Source of the DNA: Propionibacteriaceae bacterium UBA7704
GTDB lineage: Bacteria; Actinomycetota; Actinomycetes; Propionibacteriales; Propionibacteriaceae
Direction of reading: 5' to 3'
NCBI GenBank assembly: GCA_002482525.1
Contig: DLGC01000021.1
Coordinates: 1 to 64,000 of the forward strand
DNA length: 64,000 nucleotides
Shown: piece after piece, positions 53,407-62,069 of the stretch
Layout: each line of letters starts with the position of its first letter
Numbering within the stretch: the stretch's first letter is position 1
Translations under genes and position numbers: made by a program
The notes under the pieces: generated by a model
The model's input: the letters and a program-made list of their open reading frames with translations, nothing else
The model's database searches: none
Told to the model about the DNA's origin: nothing

Positions 53407-54468
53407 GTGAGTGATTTCGGCACTTTGACAGTGAAACAAGTAATCATGCACCGCATCCCGCGCGGTGGCCGACGCTCGGACGAGCCCGAGACCATCGAAT
53501 TTAGCGAGGCGCCAATCGAACTTTCGGACCTAGACAGGGGTTTCATTGAACTGAGACTGAAGAGCACCCTGGCAGGTCGAGCCAGACCCGTCGTAGAGGA
53601 TCCTTCACTAAGTAGCCCCACACCGACCACTGTGAAGGGGCTGCTCTCGGGGGCTGGCAGCTTGGTGCCCGATTCCATCGCTCTGACCAGATCCCTGCAC
53701 GAGCTTCAGAAGTGGGTGAGCCCAGTGGGCTTGGTGATGGTCATCACAGGAGAACTCGACGGCGAGCCGTGCTTGGTCATCACCAAGATGGAGCACGAAG
53801 AAGGTATGCGAGTCCAACGAACCTCGACCGCCGAGGGCAAGCTGACATACAAGGCTGAGTACCTTCGCGATCTTATCCTTGGTGAGGGAACCCAGGTGTT
53901 CAAGATTGGCATTTTCAAAGAGAGCGATGCCGACGAAGATGCGCCGTTGCGCGGACTTGTTGTTGACGCTCAGCAATCTGGCTCTGGAGTGGCCGCCTAT
54001 TTCGTAGAATTCCTAGGATGCCAGTTCGTCAAACGATCCGACGTACTTACGGAGACCTTCTTCAAGGAAGGCCAGCGCTTCATAGCTCGCACCGCCAAGG
54101 ATGATCCCGAGAAGCATGCCGACTATCAGATCGCACTCCTTTCTGAAATGCAGAGCTCGAGCAAGATCCTGTCAGCAGAGGCATTCGCACAGCGACACCT
54201 CCGCCAAGAAGATCAAGACGCATTCATCACCCAGCTCGCTGGCTGCGGCCTTCCCATCAAATCCTTCCGCAAAGACGTGACTTTGGTCGCCAGCAGCATC
54301 AAGCGATTCAAGCTTCAGACTCAGCGCGGGGCTACGGTCCTCGCACCGCCCGAGATGTACTCCGACGGTTCACTCACCGTGGAGTCCAGCGACGAGCATC
54401 TGAGCACCCTGACGATCAAGGACCACATCACCCACATGTCAGGAGCAAGCGGACCCAAGGCTCTGTGA
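53407..54468 (+). CDS. NdpA/NA37-like nucleoid-associated protein
   Basis: The 353-residue protein begins with a VKQVIMHRIPRG segment typical of the 37-kDa nucleoid-associated family (NdpA, PF04245). It has a central region (EYLRDLILGEGTQVFKIG, YFVEFLGCQF) and a C-terminal domain with IKSFRKDV, FKLQTQRGATVLAPPEM and HLSTLTIKDHI, matching the family's terminal LTIK motif. NdpA proteins bind DNA; their role is not well known. The frame is open 98 codons further upstream, but similarity starts here, so the GTG at 53407 is chosen. Its stop overlaps the next gene (TGATG). Confidence 0.65.
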   Translation: MSDFGTLTVKQVIMHRIPRGGRRSDEPETIEFSEAPIELSDLDRGFIELRLKSTLAGRARPVVEDPSLSSPTPTTVKGLLSGAGSLVPDSIALTRSLHELQKWVSPVGLVMVITGELDGEPCLVITKMEHEEGMRVQRTSTAEGKLTYKAEYLRDLILGEGTQVFKIGIFKESDADEDAPLRGLVVDAQQSGSGVAAYFVEFLGCQFVKRSDVLTETFFKEGQRFIARTAKDDPEKHADYQIALLSEMQSSSKILSAEAFAQRHLRQEDQDAFITQLAGCGLPIKSFRKDVTLVASSIKRFKLQTQRGATVLAPPEMYSDGSLTVESSDEHLSTLTIKDHITHMSGASGPKAL

Positions 54469-55457
54469 TGCCCAACGACCTCGCCCGCAAACGCTACATC
54501 GCCGAACACGGCCACTTCGTGGCAGCAGGGCGCAAGATGGAAGTGCTCCTGCGGCGCCTACTGAGCCGGTCTGGCGTTCGAGCCGACATCGAAGTCCGGG
54601 CGAAGACAGTATCCAGCTTCGTGAAGAAGATCCACCTGAAGAACTACTCGGACCCCTGGGGGCAGATCACCGACAAAGTGGGCGGCCGCATCATCGTGAA
54701 GACGCTTGACGAGCTGGGACTTGTCAGGGGGCTGATCGAGTCAGAGCCGGACGGCATCCGTGTCTTGACCATAGAGGATACGCATGACGCCAGCGAGGCG
54801 GACAAGCTGTCCTACTCCGGTATCCACTGCCAAGTCGTCGTGCCCGGCGCTGTCACGAGTCAGAGCGAGCCGATTGAGTGCGAGGTCCAGCTGAGGACCA
54901 AGGCGCAAGACCTATGGTCAGTGCCTTCCCATGAGCTCATATATAAGGGGGTTGTCGAGCCTTCGAAGTCGACCCGACGACGCGTTCTTCGCCTGTCAGT
55001 GCTAACTGAGATGTTTGACGAGGAGGTGCGGCTGGCCATGGCAGAGATTGCGGCGGATCCCCGATATGAATCTGCCCTACTCCTGAGAGCGGCGGAATCC
55101 ATATATCTCAACTTCGTGGCAGAGCCAGGAGAGGAGGAACTCTCGTTCGAGGTGCTGGGCATCATCAGCGATGCTCTCCCGCAGGACCGGCGAGCCTACC
55201 CCGACCAACTCCGCTCGTTCACTGAGGTCAACCGAGCGAAAATCGAGACCGTGCTGAGCACCTACGGAGTTTACTCGCCGTTCGCCGAACAATACGCGTA
55301 CTGGCTGTTCAGTCAACCGGAGTCCCTCGTGGCGTTTGAGAGAATCGACGCGGCTCCGCTCGCTCTTGCCACCGCTGTGGCCGGAACCGAGATCGCGAGT
55401 GCCGTCCACCACCTCTACAGTGCTTGGGGCGCAGTCGTACCTGACCTATCGAACTAA
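54468..55457 (+). CDS. RelA/SpoT-domain nucleotide synthetase, possible toxSAS-like effector
   Basis: The 329-residue protein has an intact RelA/SpoT synthetase domain at about residues 36-165: RAKTVSSFVKK (ATP-binding basic face), the metal-binding Asp69 in TDKVGGRI, SYSGIH (in place of the usual Y-R-S-I-H), and the catalytic Glu139 in EVQLRTKAQDLW, followed by PSHELIYKG. There is no hydrolase, TGS or ACT domain; the C-terminal 165 residues are helical and unknown. Such small synthetases make (p)ppGpp or ppApp, or pyrophosphorylate tRNA in toxSAS toxins. It is translationally coupled to the NdpA-like gene. Confidence 0.82.
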   Translation: MPNDLARKRYIAEHGHFVAAGRKMEVLLRRLLSRSGVRADIEVRAKTVSSFVKKIHLKNYSDPWGQITDKVGGRIIVKTLDELGLVRGLIESEPDGIRVLTIEDTHDASEADKLSYSGIHCQVVVPGAVTSQSEPIECEVQLRTKAQDLWSVPSHELIYKGVVEPSKSTRRRVLRLSVLTEMFDEEVRLAMAEIAADPRYESALLLRAAESIYLNFVAEPGEEELSFEVLGIISDALPQDRRAYPDQLRSFTEVNRAKIETVLSTYGVYSPFAEQYAYWLFSQPESLVAFERIDAAPLALATAVAGTEIASAVHHLYSAWGAVVPDLSN

Positions 55458-55857
55458 CGCGGTTGACGCCGCACCGGACCCACCAAGTCGATGCGTCCCC
55501 TCGGACCCGTAAGGCGGGAGCAGGCTCGCCCCAGAACAGACCGCGCAAAGCCCCTTCACTGCCGACCGGCGACACTCACCCCCTGTCTCATGGCCGCCAT
55601 GTGTCCGATCGTCAAGGCCCCGGAGAGAAGAGTCGCCACGCTCTGCCGCCAAACGGCCACGCTGACTCGGATATCGCCCGTTGCCCTCGGTGACGGATGC
55701 CTCGGGCGCCTTGCAGCTGCTCAGAAGCCAGGGCATCGGCCCGCGTTTGCCTCCTCGGCGACCAGCGTGAGCCCGCGAGAGACGGTCATGCGACCAGCAT
55801 GGCCAGCGTTGAACGCAATAGAACGTAACGCACTGGACCTGCTTCTAGGTGGCTTGG
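55458..55857. other. Right flank of the island, no gene recognised
   Basis: About 400 bases between the RelA/SpoT-type gene and the convergent GDPD gene. Open frames on both strands have no recognisable features. I looked for a copy of the tRNA-Met 3' end that would mark attR and did not find one, so the right boundary of the island is not fixed. Confidence 0.45.
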
Positions 55858-56856
55858 CTATCGGTCAGCGACGAGATCAATCCGGTTGGTCCACACGTAG
55901 CCGGTGAAACCCTCCGGGACTTTCGATAGTGACCGGGGAGTGTCGAAGCCTTCCGACCAGTCGCCATCGCCCTCGACGAGGACGACTCGGGTGTTCACTG
56001 CATCCATGCGCTGAACGAACTTTTCCGGCCAACCCCACAGATAGCGCGCGTAGTCGATTGGAATGTGGAGCTCCATATTGTGCAGTTCGGCGGGGACGTA
56101 GCCCGTCCAGCCGAGGAGTTCATATTGCAGCAGTGCGCTCTTGATCATGGCGACGGTGAGGATTCGAGCGTTCGGCTCCTGATCTCGCAGGTATTTCAGA
56201 CCGATCTCGTTACCGTAGTAGCTCATGCGGTCGCGCCACTCGGGCGGAAGGTCCTTGAGGTAGGTCCACAAGATCTTGGCGGTTTCCAGATCCCCATGCT
56301 GCATGTGAATCAGCAGGTCGCGTCCGGGAAAGGCGGCCAGCACCTCTCCGAACTCCGGCATCAGCCCGACACCCTTGCCCCGAAAGGGATAGGTTTTGCC
56401 ATCGTCGGCGGTGTACCCGTAGCCGACATCGACCTTTCGCAGCTCGGCCATAGTGTGGTCGCTGACTGGGCCGGTACCGTCGGTGCGGTCGGCCAGATCG
56501 GCGTCGTGGAAAAGCGCGAGTCTGCCGTCCTTCGTGCGCTGGACGTCGAGTTCGACGACATCGGCTTTGTAGGTGTCGAACGAGACCGTGATCGAGGCCA
56601 TCGTGTTCTCAAGATAGGGGTGCTGCGGTGGATCGATCACGCGGGCGGTGTTCGCGGTGGCGGTCACTGCGGAGATGTCGAAGGTCTGTGCCAAGCCTCG
56701 GTGGGCGAGCAACTTGTACGCCCCAGAACTATCGGTGAAGGCGCTGGTGTTGTTCAACCACACGGTAACTGAGAAGACGACGACGACACCGACGACGATC
56801 CACCGTTTCTTCGTCCGCCTGGTTGGTGTGGACGCCTTAGGCTTGGTTCCGGCCAC
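55858..56856 (-). CDS. Glycerophosphodiester phosphodiesterase family protein, membrane-anchored
   Basis: The 332-residue protein has a basic N-terminus, one membrane helix (about residues 19-37) and a GDPD TIM barrel. Active-site residues include the His-Arg of AHRGL, Glu-Asn in ENTM, VVELDVQRTKDG and FHDADL. It would hydrolyse glycerophosphodiesters outside the membrane to glycerol-3-phosphate and an alcohol. Codon and base use match the core genome, so the island ends before it. Confidence 0.88.
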   Translation of the reverse strand: MAGTKPKASTPTRRTKKRWIVVGVVVVFSVTVWLNNTSAFTDSSGAYKLLAHRGLAQTFDISAVTATANTARVIDPPQHPYLENTMASITVSFDTYKADVVELDVQRTKDGRLALFHDADLADRTDGTGPVSDHTMAELRKVDVGYGYTADDGKTYPFRGKGVGLMPEFGEVLAAFPGRDLLIHMQHGDLETAKILWTYLKDLPPEWRDRMSYYGNEIGLKYLRDQEPNARILTVAMIKSALLQYELLGWTGYVPAELHNMELHIPIDYARYLWGWPEKFVQRMDAVNTRVVLVEGDGDWSEGFDTPRSLSKVPEGFTGYVWTNRIDLVADR

Positions 56857-57024
56857 ACTGACCTCCTAGCTGCGCCGGCGGCGTTCCGCCGGGCGGACAG
56901 ACGGCATTCATCCTAGAGGCGATCACTGGGAGGTGCAGACTTGGCCCGAACCTCGTCGCCGAATGCTCGACGCGAAGCTGATAGCCTAACGATGCATTTG
57001 ACCGATTCCTGCGAAAGGGCTTCT

Positions 57025-57234
57025 ATGACAAGCTTGGGTGGTTGGGAATACCTGATCATAATTGCGATCTTCGTCGGGCTATTCATTGCGGCGCTCGCAA
57101 GCATCGGCGCACACCGGACCGCTTCAGGACTCGAGAAGGCCATCTGGGTTCTGATTGCACTGCTTTTTCCGGTTATTGGCCCAATCCTGTGGTTCGCAAT
57201 AGGCAAGCGGTCAGCGCACGGGGCGTCGGCCTGA
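57025..57234 (+). CDS. Small PLDc_N-type membrane protein
   Basis: The 69-residue protein has two membrane helices, the second ending with the pattern FPVIGPILWFAIGK, characteristic of the phospholipase D N-terminal-like (PLDc_N) small proteins. No catalytic domain is present. Function is unknown; a membrane-associated role is assumed. The ATG follows GAAAGGG. Confidence 0.75.
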   Translation: MTSLGGWEYLIIIAIFVGLFIAALASIGAHRTASGLEKAIWVLIALLFPVIGPILWFAIGKRSAHGASA

Positions 57235-57387
57235 AGTCCACCCCAGACAAGAGACCACAGTCGACTTCCCGGCCGCACTGCGGACGACGGCGATCATCGG
57301 CTGCGGAATGGCTGGCGGCCGATCGTGCGGCTCGGACAGGTCGTGGACTGCGTTGTGACCGTCCCCGGGCCGACATAACCTTCGGGC

Positions 57388-58092
57388 ATGGGAACACATG
57401 TGATCACCGGTGCAGGCTCCGGTATCGGCGCTGTCGTCGCACACACACTGTTGCAGCGCGGGGAGAATCTGCTGCTCGTAGCGCGTAACGCTGAGCGAGG
57501 CGAGGAACTCCGCGCCCACTACCTCGGAGCCCGGGTGCTCGTGGTCGATCTGGGCGGCGACGACATGGATTCTCAGCTCATCGCTGCTGGCGACTTCCCC
57601 GATCACATCGACTCGGTGGTGCACGCTGCCGGGATCGTGCAGCTCAATCCGGTGGTCTCGATGTCGGCGCAGGAGTTTCAGGAGACGCTGCAGGTGAATC
57701 TCGTTGCGCCAGCGGTGTTGACCCGGTGGGCCTTGCCCGGGTTGCGGGCGGCACGAGGGTCGGTGATCTTCGTCAACTCGGGGGCAGGTATTACCGCACA
57801 CCCGAACTGGGGGTCGTACGCGGCGTCCAAGGCCGGGTTGCGGGCGTTGGCTGACTCGCTGCGCGGCGAGGAGGGCCGCAATGGAGTTCGGGTGACATCG
57901 GTGTTTCCCGGACGGACGGCAACACCGATGCAGCAGGCGGTGCGCCACCAAGAAGGTGGTGACTACGACGTGGAGTCCTATCTCGATCCGGCCACGGTTG
58001 CGGCGGCCATTGTGCAGGCGATCGATCTGCCGCGGGACGCCACCATGCCGGAGATCGTGTTGCGTCCGGCGGGACGGCAGGCGCGGGGGTAG
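57388..58092 (+). CDS. Short-chain dehydrogenase/reductase
   Basis: The 234-residue Rossmann protein has the cofactor motif TGAGSGIG, the structural VHAAGI (NNAG-like) motif, catalytic Ser in FVNSGAG, and the YxxxK pair in SYAASKAG. An Arg shortly after the first strand (VARNAERG) suggests NADP(H). The substrate is unknown. A repeat array follows its stop. Confidence 0.9.
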   Translation: MGTHVITGAGSGIGAVVAHTLLQRGENLLLVARNAERGEELRAHYLGARVLVVDLGGDDMDSQLIAAGDFPDHIDSVVHAAGIVQLNPVVSMSAQEFQETLQVNLVAPAVLTRWALPGLRAARGSVIFVNSGAGITAHPNWGSYAASKAGLRALADSLRGEEGRNGVRVTSVFPGRTATPMQQAVRHQEGGDYDVESYLDPATVAAAIVQAIDLPRDATMPEIVLRPAGRQARG

Positions 58093-58128
58093 CGAGCGGT
58101 GGACTGGCGGGGGTTGGGGGGGGTTCGA

Positions 58129-58445
58129 GACGCCGGCTGGTTGAGGAGCGAACACACCCACACCCCGGCTGGTTGAGGAGCGAACGAAGTGAGCGTCTCG
58201 AAACCACTCCGCACCAGTCCACAAAACAACTTGCGAGGTTTCGAGACGGACGCTACGCGTCCTCCTCAACCAGCCGAAGGAGGGATGGACGAGGTTCCGA
58301 GACGGACGCTACGCGCCCTCCTCAACCAACCGAAGGAGGGATGGACGAGGTTCCGAGACGGACGCTACGCGCCCTCCTCAACCAACCGAAGGAGAGACGG
58401 ACGAGTTTCGAGACGGACGCTACGCGTCCTCCTCAACCGGCCGGC
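58129..58445. repeat. Palindromic repeat array with four 56-bp tandem units
   Basis: Four tandem units start at 58235, 58291, 58347 and 58403, exactly 56 bases apart; each contains TCGAGACGGACGCTACGCG (or TCCGAGACGG...) and CTCCTCAACC. Just before them are two copies in the opposite direction (58129-58153 and 58165-58205) containing GGCTGGTTGAGGAGCGAAC and GTCTCGAAACC. The core GGTTTCGAGACG...CTCCTCAACCAGC is a dispersed intergenic repeat type I associate with Propionibacteriales genomes. It fills the space between the convergent SDR and DUF6508 genes. Confidence 0.85.
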
Positions 58446-58476
58446 GAAGGAAGAACCACGCGACGTCGAAAGGGCG

Positions 58477-58926
58477 CTAGGCGGGCAGGGCGTCCACGAT
58501 GCGACGGACGGCGGCCTGGATTACGCCGTCGTTGAAGGCCTTGAGCAGGGCCCCGTCGGAGAAGCGGTCGAAGCGCTGCAATGCGTTGATGACCATGACG
58601 GCTTGGGCACCGGTGGCGTCGCGGAGGTGTTCGGGGCTCTCGGCCAGCGAACGTCCTTCAGACCAGTGCGGCCAATCGAAGGGGATGTCCGCGCCGAGGT
58701 CGTTGACAACCGCAAGCAGGGCGTCGGCCTCAGCAGACAGTTGCGGTTCGGGTTGGGACGGTGCGGCTCCGGGGGCCCGAGGCGGCTCAACCCAACCGCC
58801 CAAAGTGGCCGCGGCCTCGACCTGTGCCAGTGCATCGCGCAGGCGTTGGGCAGCTGGTGCCGCCACGGCCGCCAAGGCGGCGGCGTAGCTGGCTTCGACG
58901 TCTTCGAAGGATGGCTCTTCAGGCAT
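58477..58926 (-). CDS. DUF6508-like protein
   Basis: The 149-residue protein starts MPEEPSFEDVEASYAAAL, has an Ala-rich N-terminal helix pair, FDWPHWSEGRSL in the middle, and a C-terminal VMVINALQRFDRFSDGALLK followed by AFNDGVIQAAVRRI. This last segment fits the DUF6508 family of Actinobacteria. Function is unknown. The ATG at 58926 is favoured; the frame is open for 22 codons more. Confidence 0.65.
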   Translation of the reverse strand: MPEEPSFEDVEASYAAALAAVAAPAAQRLRDALAQVEAAATLGGWVEPPRAPGAAPSQPEPQLSAEADALLAVVNDLGADIPFDWPHWSEGRSLAESPEHLRDATGAQAVMVINALQRFDRFSDGALLKAFNDGVIQAAVRRIVDALPA

Positions 58927-59088
58927 GGGGATACTGTGCCGTACCCGAAGCACCACGCGAAACCAGCCAACCCACGATCCGCCAGCCCACAAGGAAGAAC
59001 ATCCGCCTACATCCGCTATGGTGAAAACACTCTACGAGCCGCCCACCCCCGCGACGACTCGAACCTCGATGAAGCGAAAGTAGTGTCC

Positions 59089-60105
59089 ATGCCCCGAGCG
59101 ATCGTCATCCGTAGCCTCGATGAACCCACCGCGACCGGAGCGATCAATACCGCAGCCGTCGAAGACATCGACATCGCCATGCTGGGCGACGACGACGTGC
59201 TGATCGAGGTGCACTACTCCGATCTGAACTACAAAGACGGCCTCGCACTGACCGGCAAGCCCGGCATTGTGCGCTCCACACCGCTGATCGGGGGCGCCGA
59301 CCTGGTAGGCACCGTCGTGGAATCGGCCTCACCAGCGTGGAATCCCGGCGATGAAGTGATCCTCAACGGCATCGGCATGTCCGAGACCCGCCACGGCGGC
59401 TTCTGCGAGCTGGCCCGGGTGCCGGCCGGCTCCCTGGTGAAGCTGCCCAGCGCCTTCACCCAAGCCCAGGCCGCCGCCATCGGGACGGCCGGGTACACCG
59501 CAGCCCTGTGCGTCCTGCGCCTGATGCGCGAGGGCATCGACGCCAGCTATCCGGTCGTGGTCACCGGAGCCACCGGTGGGGTCGGCTCCATCGCGGTCGC
59601 CATGCTGGACGCAGCACACTGCCCGGTCGCCGCCGTCACCGGACGCGCCGACCACTACGGCGACTATCTGCGCGAGCTGGGTGCCGGCCAGATCATCGAT
59701 CGCGCCGAGTTCCTCGGCCAGGGCAAACCACTGCAGCAGGCCCGCTGGGCCGGCGGCATCGATACCGTCGGCGGCGAAATGTTGGCCAACCTGCTGGCGC
59801 AAACCCGCTACGGCGGCACTGTCGCCGCCTGCGGCCTGGCCGGATCTCCCTCGCTGCCCGCCACCGTGATGCCGTTCATCTTGCGCAATGTCACCTTGGC
59901 CGGCATCGATTCGGTGCACACACCGCTGATTCAACGCCAAGCCGCCTGGGAGTTCCTGGCCGCCACCTTGCCACTGGACCGGCTCGAATCGGCCACCCTG
60001 ACCGTCAGCTTGGACGACGCGATCCCCGCCGCCCACCGGTTGATGAACGGACAGGCCCACGGACGCATCGTGGTGGATATTCGAGCCTCAACCTCAGTGG
60101 CATAG
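59089..60105 (+). CDS. MDR-family reductase, acrylyl-CoA reductase (AcuI/YhdH) type
   Basis: The 338-residue protein is a zinc-free medium-chain dehydrogenase. Features are VHYSDLNYKDGLALTGK, PLIGGADLVGTV, the cofactor motif TGATGGVGSIAVAML and the late segment GSPSLPATVMPFILRNVTL, which matches the AcuI/YhdH group. These enzymes reduce acrylyl-CoA to propionyl-CoA with NADPH. In a propionate-handling lineage this may matter, but substrate specificity is inferred. It is divergent from the DUF6508 gene. Confidence 0.88.
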   Translation: MPRAIVIRSLDEPTATGAINTAAVEDIDIAMLGDDDVLIEVHYSDLNYKDGLALTGKPGIVRSTPLIGGADLVGTVVESASPAWNPGDEVILNGIGMSETRHGGFCELARVPAGSLVKLPSAFTQAQAAAIGTAGYTAALCVLRLMREGIDASYPVVVTGATGGVGSIAVAMLDAAHCPVAAVTGRADHYGDYLRELGAGQIIDRAEFLGQGKPLQQARWAGGIDTVGGEMLANLLAQTRYGGTVAACGLAGSPSLPATVMPFILRNVTLAGIDSVHTPLIQRQAAWEFLAATLPLDRLESATLTVSLDDAIPAAHRLMNGQAHGRIVVDIRASTSVA

Positions 60106-60153
60106 CTGCTAGTCAGCACCCCGCCGGAATCATTCTCACTCTAGAATTCGAGC

Positions 60154-61020
60154 GTGTCCGACCTTGCCCCTCGCCTGATCGGTTGGTTTGCGAGCAACGC
60201 CCGCGACCTTCCGTGGCGCCGCCCTGGATTCAGTGCCTGGGGTGTGTTGGTGAGCGAAGTCATGCTGCAACAAACACCAGCCACCCGCGTCATCCCACAT
60301 CTTGAGGCCTGGCTGGATCGCTGGCCCACCCCAGAAACGTTGGCCGAAGCCAGTCCCGCCGACGTGCTCAAGCAGTGGTCGAATCTCGGCTATCCGCGGC
60401 GCGCCCTGTGGCTGCGTGAGGCGGCCATCGAAATTCGCGATCGCTTCGGCGGCGAGGTGCCCCACGATGTCGAGCAGCTACTGCAGCTCAGCGGCATCGG
60501 GGATTACACCGCTCGCGCTGTGGCGGTGTTCGCCTATCACCAGCGCCATCCGGTGGTCGACACCAATACGCGCCGTGTCCTGGCTCGCGCCGTCCATGGC
60601 CGCAGCCAGCCCGGTGCACCGTCCCGCCGCGACCTCCTCGACATGGACGCCCAGTTGCCCGACGATCCCGAGCAGGCATTCGGGGTCAATGCCGCGACCA
60701 TGGAGCTTGGGGCGACGGTGTGCCTGGCCGGCAATCCACTGTGTGACCGGTGCCCGATTCACACCGAGTGTCGCTGGTACCTGTTGGGCCGTCCAGACAC
60801 CGGTGATGTCCGACCCCGGCAAGCCCGCTACAAGGGCAGCGACCGTGAGGCCCGGGGCGCAATCCTACAAACCCTCAGACAACACCCTGAGGGCGGCCTT
60901 GCGCAGCCTCAAGTCTTGGCCGATTGGCCTGATCGCGCGCAGCGGCGCCGCGCAATCGCCTCGTTGATCGCCGACGGACTGGTCGTCGCCGACCACGATC
61001 AGGTGCGGCTTCCGGACTAA
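60154..61020 (+). CDS. mutY: A/G-specific adenine DNA glycosylase, short form
   Basis: The 288-residue enzyme removes adenine opposite 8-oxoguanine. It has the N-terminal WRRPGFSAWGVLVSEVMLQQ, the helix-hairpin-helix LLQLSGIGDYTARAV, catalytic Asp in HPVVDTNTRRVL, and a 4Fe-4S cluster motif C-x6-C-x2-C-x5-C (CLAGNPLCDRCPIHTEC). The C-terminal NUDIX-like domain of E. coli MutY is absent, as in many actinobacterial proteins. It converges on the ABC-type ATPase gene with a 4-base overlap of stops. Confidence 0.93.
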   Translation: MSDLAPRLIGWFASNARDLPWRRPGFSAWGVLVSEVMLQQTPATRVIPHLEAWLDRWPTPETLAEASPADVLKQWSNLGYPRRALWLREAAIEIRDRFGGEVPHDVEQLLQLSGIGDYTARAVAVFAYHQRHPVVDTNTRRVLARAVHGRSQPGAPSRRDLLDMDAQLPDDPEQAFGVNAATMELGATVCLAGNPLCDRCPIHTECRWYLLGRPDTGDVRPRQARYKGSDREARGAILQTLRQHPEGGLAQPQVLADWPDRAQRRRAIASLIADGLVVADHDQVRLPD

Positions 61021-62069
61021 AACGTCATCCCCAGCATGCTGGGCAGGTCTGAATCCAGACGCTCGCCAGCCCGGATCGCGGCCCGCAGCCCGGCCAGTCG
61101 ATCATCGAGTGCGGTCAAGAACTCCAGGTTCGCCCGTTCTGCCTCGGAGGTTTCCAACACCGACATGATGCCGCCATTGCGGATCACCACTCGGCGGTCC
61201 CCCAACAGTGCCAGGACCGGATCATGGGTCGACATCAGCACGATCTTGTCCCGGCCCACCAGCAGCGACAGCGCCTGGTGCCGGTCGATGCCGGCGTTCT
61301 CGATCTCATCGATCAGCACAATCGGGGAAGCCGACAACAAGGCGGTATCGGCGATCATCACCGCGCGCGATTGCCCCCCTGATAGCTGGGTCAACGGTGT
61401 GGCCGCAGCAATTCGCTCCCCAGCCAAGGTGTTGGCGCAGGCGACTACTTCGGCAGCCATTTTCGCCGGCTCCGCGATGCCGCGGCTGCGAGCGTGCAAC
61501 TCGATGAACTCCCCCACCGGCAGGTCGATGACGAAGTTCATGTTCTGGGTGAGCTGAGCCACCAGCCGATGCCCCAGGTCGTAGCGCTGCTCGTCGCTGG
61601 GCGCAGCACCGTTGACCAATACGGTGCGTCCGGTGGGGGTATCGCCCTGGGCCAGGCTTTCGATGTCTTCCAGCAGCCGGGACTTCCCGGCTCCGGTGGG
61701 GCCGACGATGCAGGTGACTTCCCCAGCACGCATCGTCAACCCACAAGACTCGGGACGTCCGGCCTTGTCACAGCCAGGTTTGACGGTAATCGTGGCCACC
61801 TGCGCCAGTTCGTCCGGCGGCTGGCTGAGCATTCTCTCGACGAAGCCGACCAGCACCTCCGCAAAGCCGGTCTTGGTCAGCCCGTAGTCGGTGAAGTACT
61901 CCTCGGGATAGTCGGCCAACAACTCGGCGACCGAGATCGAGGTGTCGAGTGTCTCCAGGCGGATCGCGTCGAAATAGTTCTCCAGATAGGGATACTCCCC
62001 CAGCAGCGCCGCCACCGATCGGTTCACCAGCAGCTCTTCAGCCAACTGCGGGCTGAGTTGGTCAGTCAT
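61017..62069 (-). CDS. ABC-type ATPase with DUF1858-like N-terminal domain
   Basis: The 350-residue protein has an N-terminal region (about 1-80) with two DUF1858-like repeats (VAALLGEYPYLENYF and VAELLADYPEEYFTDYGL). The ABC ATPase domain follows with Walker A GPTGAGKS (about 123-130), LSGGQ, Walker B VLIDEIEN and H-loop STHDP. Cys100 and Cys109 lie just before the ATPase core. It has no membrane segments and no permease gene nearby. Its start overlaps the GTPase gene by eight bases. It is the last gene of a three-gene operon of unknown purpose. Confidence 0.85.
   Translation of the reverse strand: MTDQLSPQLAEELLVNRSVAALLGEYPYLENYFDAIRLETLDTSISVAELLADYPEEYFTDYGLTKTGFAEVLVGFVERMLSQPPDELAQVATITVKPGCDKAGRPESCGLTMRAGEVTCIVGPTGAGKSRLLEDIESLAQGDTPTGRTVLVNGAAPSDEQRYDLGHRLVAQLTQNMNFVIDLPVGEFIELHARSRGIAEPAKMAAEVVACANTLAGERIAAATPLTQLSGGQSRAVMIADTALLSASPIVLIDEIENAGIDRHQALSLLVGRDKIVLMSTHDPVLALLGDRRVVIRNGGIMSVLETSEAERANLEFLTALDDRLAGLRAAIRAGERLDSDLPSMLGMTF

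Noticed and set aside
55458..55857. attR copy of the tRNA-Met 3' end
   Set aside because: I looked for the GGTTCGAGCCCC-type sequence and found none here, so I did not call an attachment site.
58235..58445. CRISPR-like array
   Set aside because: The 56-base units are nearly identical over their whole length with no unique spacers, and no cas genes are present.
58189..59088. Extension of the AcuI-like frame through the repeat array
   Set aside because: The open frame comes from the repeats and overlaps the DUF6508 gene antisense; similarity starts at the ATG at 59089.
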